Positions 58,901 through 64,000 of a stretch of 64,000 bases of DNA are shown here, piece after piece. Under the pieces are notes generated by a model. That model made no database searches and was not told the DNA's origin. It worked only from the letters and a program-made list of their open reading frames with translations. The position numbers and the translations under genes were made by a program. Source of the stretch: Bryoerythrophyllum caledonicum (Eukaryota; Streptophyta; Bryopsida; Pottiales; Pottiaceae); contig OZ020515.1 in NCBI GenBank assembly GCA_963971425.1, positions 32,685,856-32,749,855 on the forward strand. Reading direction: 5' to 3'. The stretch's first letter is position 1; each line of letters begins with the position of its first letter.

Positions 58901-60555
58901 AGCTCAAGGCGAGGAAGAACACAAACATCATCACGAAGAGGACGAGCAGAACGGCACCAAGAAACGAAGATCATCAGGAAGAGGACGAGCTCAAGGCGAG
59001 GATAAACACGAAGATCATCACGAAGAGGAGGAGCTCAAGGCAAGGAAGATAACGAAGATCATCAGGAAGAGGAGGAGCTGATGGCGAGGAAGAACTCGAA
59101 GATCATCACGAAGAGGACCAGCTCAAGGCGAGGAAGAACACGAAGATCATCGCCAAGAAGACGAGCTGAAGGCAGGGAAGAACACAATGATCATCAAAAA
59201 GAGGACGGGCTGAAGGCGAGGAAGAACACGAGATCATTACAAAGAGGACGAGCTGAAGCCGAGGAAGAACACGAAGACCATCACGAAGAGGACTTGCTCA
59301 AGGCGAGGCAGAACACGAAGAACATTACGAATAGGACGAGCTGAAGGCGAGGAGAATACAAAGATCACCGCGAAGAGGACGAGCTGAAGGCGAGGAAGAA
59401 CACAAAGATCATCATGAAGTCGACCAACTGAAGTCGAGGAAAAAGAGGAGATCATAACGAACAGGACGAGCTGAAGGGGAGAAAGAACACGAAGATCATC
59501 ACAAAGAGGATGATCTCAAGGCGAGGAAGAACATGAAGATCATCACAAAGAGGAGGAGCTCAAGGCGATGAAGAACACGATGATCATCGCCAAGTGGACG
59601 AGCTGAAGGCGGGGAAGAACACGAAGATCATTACAAAGAGGACGGGCTGCTCGCGAAGAAGAACACGAAGACCATCACGAAGACGACGAGCTTAAGGCGA
59701 GGAAGAACATGAAATTCATCACGAAGAGGACTCGCTGAAGCCGAGGAAGAACACAAAGATCATCACCAAGAGGACGAGCTCAAGGCGAGAAAGAACACGA
59801 AGATCATCACAAAGAGGACAAGCTTAAGGCGAGGAAGAACACGGAGACTATCACGAAGAGGGCGAGCTGAAGGCGAGGATAAACACGAAGATTATCACCA
59901 AGAGGACGAGCTGAAGGCGAGGAAGAACAGAAAGATCATCACGAAGAGGACGAGCTAAAGGCGAGGAAGAACACGAAGATCATCACAAAGAGGACAAGCT
60001 TAAGGCAAGGAAGAATACGAAGATCATCACGAAGAGGACGAGCTGAAGGCGTGGAAGAACACGAAGATCACCACGAAGAGGACGAGCTGAAGGCGAGGAA
60101 GAACACGAAGATCATCACGAAGAGGACGAGCTGAAGGCAAGGAAGAGCACAAAGATCATCACCAAGAGGACGAGCTTAAGGCGCGGAAGAACACGAAGAT
60201 CATTACGAAGAGGACGAGCTGAAGGCAAGGAAGAACAGGAAGATCATCACGAAGAGGACGAGCTCAAGGTGAGGAAGAACACAAAGATCATCATTAAGTG
60301 GAGGAGCTGAAGGCAAGGAAGAACTTGAAGATCATCACGAACTGGATGAGCTGAATGGGAGGAAGAACACGAAGATCATCACAAAGAGGATGAGCTGAAG
60401 GGCAGGAAGAAACGAAGATCATCAGGAAGAGGACGAGCTTAAGGCGAGGATGAACACGAAGATCATCACGAAGAGGATGAGCTCAAGGCAAGGAAGAACA
60501 TGAAGATCATCATGAAGAGGAGGAGCTGAAGGCGAGGAAGAACACGAAGATTGTC
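55926..60555. repeat. 4.6-kb minisatellite, 44-bp unit, about 105 copies
   Basis: The unit contains GACGAGCTGAAGGCGAGGAA followed by GAACACGAAGATCATCACGA. Copies differ by substitutions and a few indels, and higher-order blocks recur (for example 56880-57000 and 57060-57180). The plus strand is strongly purine-biased. Because 44 is not a multiple of three, reading frames rotate each unit; Lys/Arg/Glu-rich ORFs here are artefacts. The array ends just upstream of copy 4. Confidence 0.96.
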
Positions 60556-61138
60556 GTACCACAAATTTTTTGTTTTTTTTAGTTAGGTACATATAAGTAT
60601 TAAAATTAGGTAACGTAGCTAGGCTAGAAGGTTATTCCTACCCGGGATTAATCTTTAAATAAGATTAGGATAGGAGGAATACGGGGCTTTTATAAAAGCC
60701 TTATTAGTAGCAAGAAGAGACCTAAAGCTATGACTTAGACTCTAGCCTAAAAACAGTCCCTCGGGCCAACCCGCACAAATCTGGCCCGGATGATGGACAC
60801 CATCCAATCTGGCCCGGAAGGTGGGAAGAAGCAGGACTGGAAGAGACCCAGGAGGTTCCCAAGACACGGCCACCGGGCATAAAAGTCAGCCCAGATGAGG
60901 AAGAATCAAGCCAGGGAGTAGCAGGCTACGGAGAGCACGAGGACGACCACCACACCAGTCGGCCACGAGCAGGGAGAGCACGAGGACGATCATCACCCCA
61001 GTCGGCTCCGGGCCAGGGAGTGAAGGCTCCGGGCCAGGGAGTAGCAGGCTAAGGAGAGCACGAGGACGACCACCACACCAGTCGGCCACGAACAGGGAGA
61101 GCAAGAGGACGATCATCACCCAAGTTGGTAAGCCAGGC
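60556..61138 (+). promoter_or_regulatory. Putative promoter region upstream of copy 4, with a 123-bp duplication
   Basis: A TATA-like CTTTTATAAAAG lies at about 60687. GGCCCGG/CCGGGCC motifs appear from 60773. From 60913 a 123-bp unit (AGGGAGTAGCAGGCTA...) is repeated at 61036; its ACGAGGACGA.CATCAC content resembles the 44-bp unit. No protein-like frame. Confidence 0.5.
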
Positions 61139-61613
61139 TCCAAGCCAGCCCTTGTGTGAGCGAGCTCTTGTTGTGAGTGAAGGCTCCGGGCCAGCCCTTG
61201 TGTGAGCGAGCTCTTGTTGTGAGTGAAGGCTCCGGGCCAGCCCTTGTGAGCGAGTTCATGTTGTGTGAGCGAGTCCCTATGTGAGTCAAGGCTCCGGGCC
61301 AGCCCTTGTGAGCGAGTTCATGTTGTGTGAGCGAGCTCTTGTGATGAGTGAAGGCTCCGGGCCAGCCCTTGTGTGAGCGAGCTCTTGTTGTGAGTGAAGG
61401 CTCCGGGCCAGCCCTTGTGAGCGAGTTCATGTTGTGTGAGCGAGCTCTTGTTGTCAGTGAAGGCTCCGGGCCAGCCCTTGTGAGCGAGCTCTTGTTGTGA
61501 GTGAAGGCTCCGGGCCAGCGCTTGTGTGAGCGAGCTCTTGTTGTGAGTGAAGGCTCCGGGCCAGCCCTTGTGAGCGAGCTCTTGTTGTGAGTAAAGGCTC
61601 CGGGTCAGCCTTG
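61139..61613. repeat. Tandem repeat containing GGCTCCGGGCCAGC
   Basis: About ten units of 40-65 bp, each with GTGAAGGCTCCGGGCCAGCC and a TGTGAGCGAGCTCTTGTTG tail. Variants have one or two tails. It lies in the presumed leader of copy 4 and concentrates its CCGGGCC motif. Confidence 0.9.
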
Positions 61614-61708
61614 TTCAAGGACACCTACGGTGTGACGAGAGCATCAGCAGTAGGACGTAAAGAGCAAGATCCAACCCGTTTTACACGCCTCAAAACCCTC
61701 GACATCGA

Positions 61709-63214
61709 ATGGACTCTAATCTGGTACCCTCAGGAAAGAAGGAGATTTGCCCGGTCATTCCTAAGGATTCTCTGGAGCTCACCGAGCTCAAGGAGGATCT
61801 CCTTCGCATGGGCTGTCTCTCCCTAATGGATTTTTGTTGGAGCTTTTGGGTGAAATCCACGGTGCAGGAGATGCGGCAAGATCCCTTGCCGAAACCTGAT
61901 GGAGATAGCATCCGGGCTTGCCCGAATAGATGGACCATGGGGAAGTGGCAAGAGGTGTACAACTTTCCACGACAAGGGGCGGGGTGGACAAGTACGAAGA
62001 AGGAGGAGTATGCCAAGGGGAGATTCGGTAACAAGGATGCCAAGAACGGTTATGCGGTACAAGATTGCACGGACCCCCGCGCCCGACGGGTCTTCGCATT
62101 CCTTGTACCAATCTTACACCCCGAGAAACCGACCCGAGTGACGGTTACTCTCGCTAACACCGTGTATGGTTCCTACCTTGGTGAGAGGGTGGTGAATTGG
62201 GCCATCATTGTGAAGGATGTGGTGATTCGGTTGGCCAAGAGCATTCACAATGTCAAGCGTGCACCCCTGTGCCCGTTTCTGATCCACATGTATCACCATT
62301 TCAAGGAGACGACTCCGGAGGAGGATATAGCGTATGGGACGCAACTAATGATGAAGAAGTTCGAAGGGACGGAGTCAGAATCCGAACCGGGGTCCGAGGG
62401 GGGAAGCAGCTCATCCCAGTCAGGAGAGGAGGTTGTACCACCTCCCAAGCGCCAGAGACCAAGACAGGGAGGAGCCCCCTCCACCCGCACTCGTGCAGCC
62501 ATCCGCGCCGCAGCCACCGGGCCGGCACAACTTGGAGGCAAGTCTTATCCAGCCTCCGAGCTACTCGAGGCCATCCGCATATATGTGGAAGACGCGGATA
62601 GAACCTTGGGACAAGCAAGCAGCTTGGTGGGTAACCCTCCACGTGAAGGATTGATCGCTGCGATCAAGGAGAAGGTCGGAGGAGCTGGCAATCTTCGCCT
62701 CATGGAGCAGAAGGTTAACCGACTAACGCTCGAGGTGACAAAGGTAAGGAGTCGAGCGTTGGAGGCAGAGAAAAGTTGCAAGGCGGCTCTTCTCCAAGCC
62801 AATGCCTCGGCGTCAGCGTTACAGCAAGTGGACGAAGCATTACGTTTTCCCGCAGATGTGGTACTCAAAGCCAAGATGTTCGATGCTCGATTGGAGAGGG
62901 ATGACCACATTTCTAGCAAGCGGGTGATTGCCTTCGTGATGGAGCAAACCGTGAAGGTTGAGGCGGCTTATGCCAACATGCGGTTATTGGTGAGTAATCT
63001 CACTCACATTCTTCCCAAATTTGTGGAAGACTCTAACAGTTCCGGCAAGGATGAAGACTGGGGTTCGGAGACCAACCCGGAGGATCGTCACCTCGGCGAT
63101 CACGGCCCACGGAAGGAGGTGGTGGACCTTGACAGCCCGGATCTGCCCCCTCCACTCGTGAATTCGAGGGTCCCGGCAGGACCATTCCCTTCCGAGGTCC
63201 ACGCACCGATGTAG
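61709..63214 (+). CDS. Element-encoded family protein, copy 4 (intact, 501 aa)
   Basis: An uninterrupted frame from ATG 61709 to TAG 63212-63214, the only whole member of the family here. Residues 1-230: VIPKDSLELTELKED, MGCLSLMDFCWSFW, VFAFLVPILHPEKPTRVTV and a FLIHMYHHF segment, resembling the 'putative plant transposon protein' pattern. Residues about 230-265 are Glu/Ser-rich and acidic, then basic. Residues about 320-400 form a coiled coil with ANASASALQQVDEALRFP (about 365-382). The C-terminal 100 residues are acidic and Pro-rich. The basic tail present in copies 2 and 3 has a counterpart in a different frame at 63413-63691 (SSKKRKRREERKRLEDLARK). Function is unknown; a nuclear, self-associating DNA- or RNA-binding role is inferred. 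Confidence 0.78.
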   Translation: MDSNLVPSGKKEICPVIPKDSLELTELKEDLLRMGCLSLMDFCWSFWVKSTVQEMRQDPLPKPDGDSIRACPNRWTMGKWQEVYNFPRQGAGWTSTKKEEYAKGRFGNKDAKNGYAVQDCTDPRARRVFAFLVPILHPEKPTRVTVTLANTVYGSYLGERVVNWAIIVKDVVIRLAKSIHNVKRAPLCPFLIHMYHHFKETTPEEDIAYGTQLMMKKFEGTESESEPGSEGGSSSSQSGEEVVPPPKRQRPRQGGAPSTRTRAAIRAAATGPAQLGGKSYPASELLEAIRIYVEDADRTLGQASSLVGNPPREGLIAAIKEKVGGAGNLRLMEQKVNRLTLEVTKVRSRALEAEKSCKAALLQANASASALQQVDEALRFPADVVLKAKMFDARLERDDHISSKRVIAFVMEQTVKVEAAYANMRLLVSNLTHILPKFVEDSNSSGKDEDWGSETNPEDRHLGDHGPRKEVVDLDSPDLPPPLVNSRVPAGPFPSEVHAPM

Positions 63215-64000
63215 AGCGGTTGGAAGGAACGCCCAGGGGTTGTGATGGAGCCACCCCTTCCCGTACACCCTCACCAGCTGCCACTCGGTGGTTCCCCGCG
63301 CACTACGCCGATGGTGACCCCTTTGCAGAGTGGGCTTCACATTGGGAAGACCGCAAGTGAGAGTTCCTCTTACTTGTACACTCCAGGATAGATATCTGGC
63401 CAGGATATCATCATGGGCACCCCGAGTCAAGCATCGGCCCCTCCGACACGAATCGGGCCCCATCCGGGCATGACTACCGTGTCAATCACCCCGGATGGCC
63501 CGGATTCCTCCTTGCCTTCGAGGGACACCTTGTTGAGGGCAACGATTGGCCAACCCACGCCCTCCACCGACGTGTTTGCGCCATTGGTGGCACTTGCAGC
63601 AGCCGCGCCCACCCCGACTTCAAGCCGGAGTTCCAAGAAGCGCAAGAGGAGGGAGGAGCGAAAGAGACTCGAGGATCTGGCCCGGAAGTAGGCCAGGATC
63701 TTGGTTTGTAGGTCACTGTTCAGTCCGGGATTTGGCCCCCGGTTGACTTTGGTTTTGACTTGGTTTTGCCTTGGGTTTTGTGTAATAAGTGACCTCTGAC
63801 GGTGCACGTCGTGTGTAGTAGCAGCACCGCCGCCAAGAGTAGTTATTGTCACCGTTTTTAGTTAGAAGGTATCGTTTGAGTTTGGACTCTTGTGTGAGTC
63901 TTTCGCAGTATAAGAGAGGAGTCTCGTGGCCTCTCTCTTCACTGCTTGATGTGTGTACTTGCTTTCAGTTCAATTCTAAACCTACGCTCTCAGAAAACCT
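63215..64000 (+). other. Downstream part of copy 4
   Basis: Holds the out-of-frame basic tail segment (63413-63691) and a strong TATA-like GCAGTATAAGAGAGGAG at about 63907 near the window's end. A promoter in this position could mark a second LTR-like unit starting off the window. GCCCGG motifs continue (63440-63510). Confidence 0.45.

Noticed and set aside
58727..59455. Lys/Arg/Glu-rich open frames in the 44-bp minisatellite
   Set aside because: The period is not a multiple of three and units vary; frames open and close by chance with no start context or conservation.
55926..60555. CRISPR-like array
   Set aside because: There are no unique spacers; units are contiguous and this is a eukaryotic sequence context.

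Overview
The window reads as repeat-rich nuclear DNA of a land plant. Evidence is a spliced LRRNT-type leucine-rich-repeat gene with a 68-nt GT-AG intron, a MULE transposon with a SWIM zinc-finger transposase, a Ty3/gypsy retrotransposon, two LINEs, and four copies of a protein family whose layout resembles the 'putative plant transposon protein' class. The species cannot be identified; the small introns hint weakly at a non-seed plant. Only one convincing host gene is visible (LRR protein, 42944-43728).

Layout. The left 33 kb is a nest that can be unpicked with target-site duplications (TSDs). LINE A lies on the minus strand (ORF1 28611-27022, endonuclease about 26247-24721, reverse transcriptase 12456-11063). 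It was interrupted twice: by a Ty3/gypsy element whose 3' LTR ends at 11062, and by an 11.6-kb MULE-like transposon (13091-24710, 10-bp TSD GTATGAGGTC). The gypsy element's 5' LTR was in turn hit by a protein-coding element (copy 1, ending at 2970, TSD GAGAC). At 33.7-41.5 kb a decayed L1-type LINE (LINE B, plus strand) is split by copy 2 (36908-40780, TSD GTTAT). The LRR gene follows. Then come a lone MULE end (46079), copy 3 (47456-51299), a frameshifted unknown gene, a foldback region with an array of GGATCC-centred hairpins (53.2-54.6 kb), a 4.6-kb 44-bp minisatellite (55.9-60.6 kb), and copy 4 of the element protein (61709-63214, intact).

Main result. The MULE-like transposon carries two divergent genes. 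One encodes a 1155-aa transposase: a GCM/WRKY-like zinc region, a DDE core and a C-terminal SWIM finger. The other is a ten-exon gene whose exon phases all fit. It encodes about 1245 aa with a basic N-terminus, a ParB-like domain (DGNHR motif), a coiled coil, and a region in the motif order of beta-class amino-DNA methyltransferases (motif IV, then V, then motif I). ParB plus methyltransferase is an architecture I know from prokaryotic phages and mobile elements; here it rides on a plant DNA transposon. Its motif IV reads DVPE rather than DPPY-type, so it may be catalytically altered or dead. Five 244-bp repeats, each with an 18-bp palindrome centred on GGATCC, lie inside this gene, and the transposon ends carry five 7-bp iterons each.

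Second result. Copies 2 and 3 have TG...CA-like ends, 5-bp TSDs and no internal terminal repeats, like giant (3.85-kb) solo LTRs that themselves carry a protein gene. The four copies share a CCGG core packed densely through coding and non-coding DNA, but with different flanking bases (CCCGGG in copy 1, TCCGGA in copies 2 and 3, GCCCGG in copy 4). This suggests a self-recognition system co-evolving between element protein and element DNA; that is inference.
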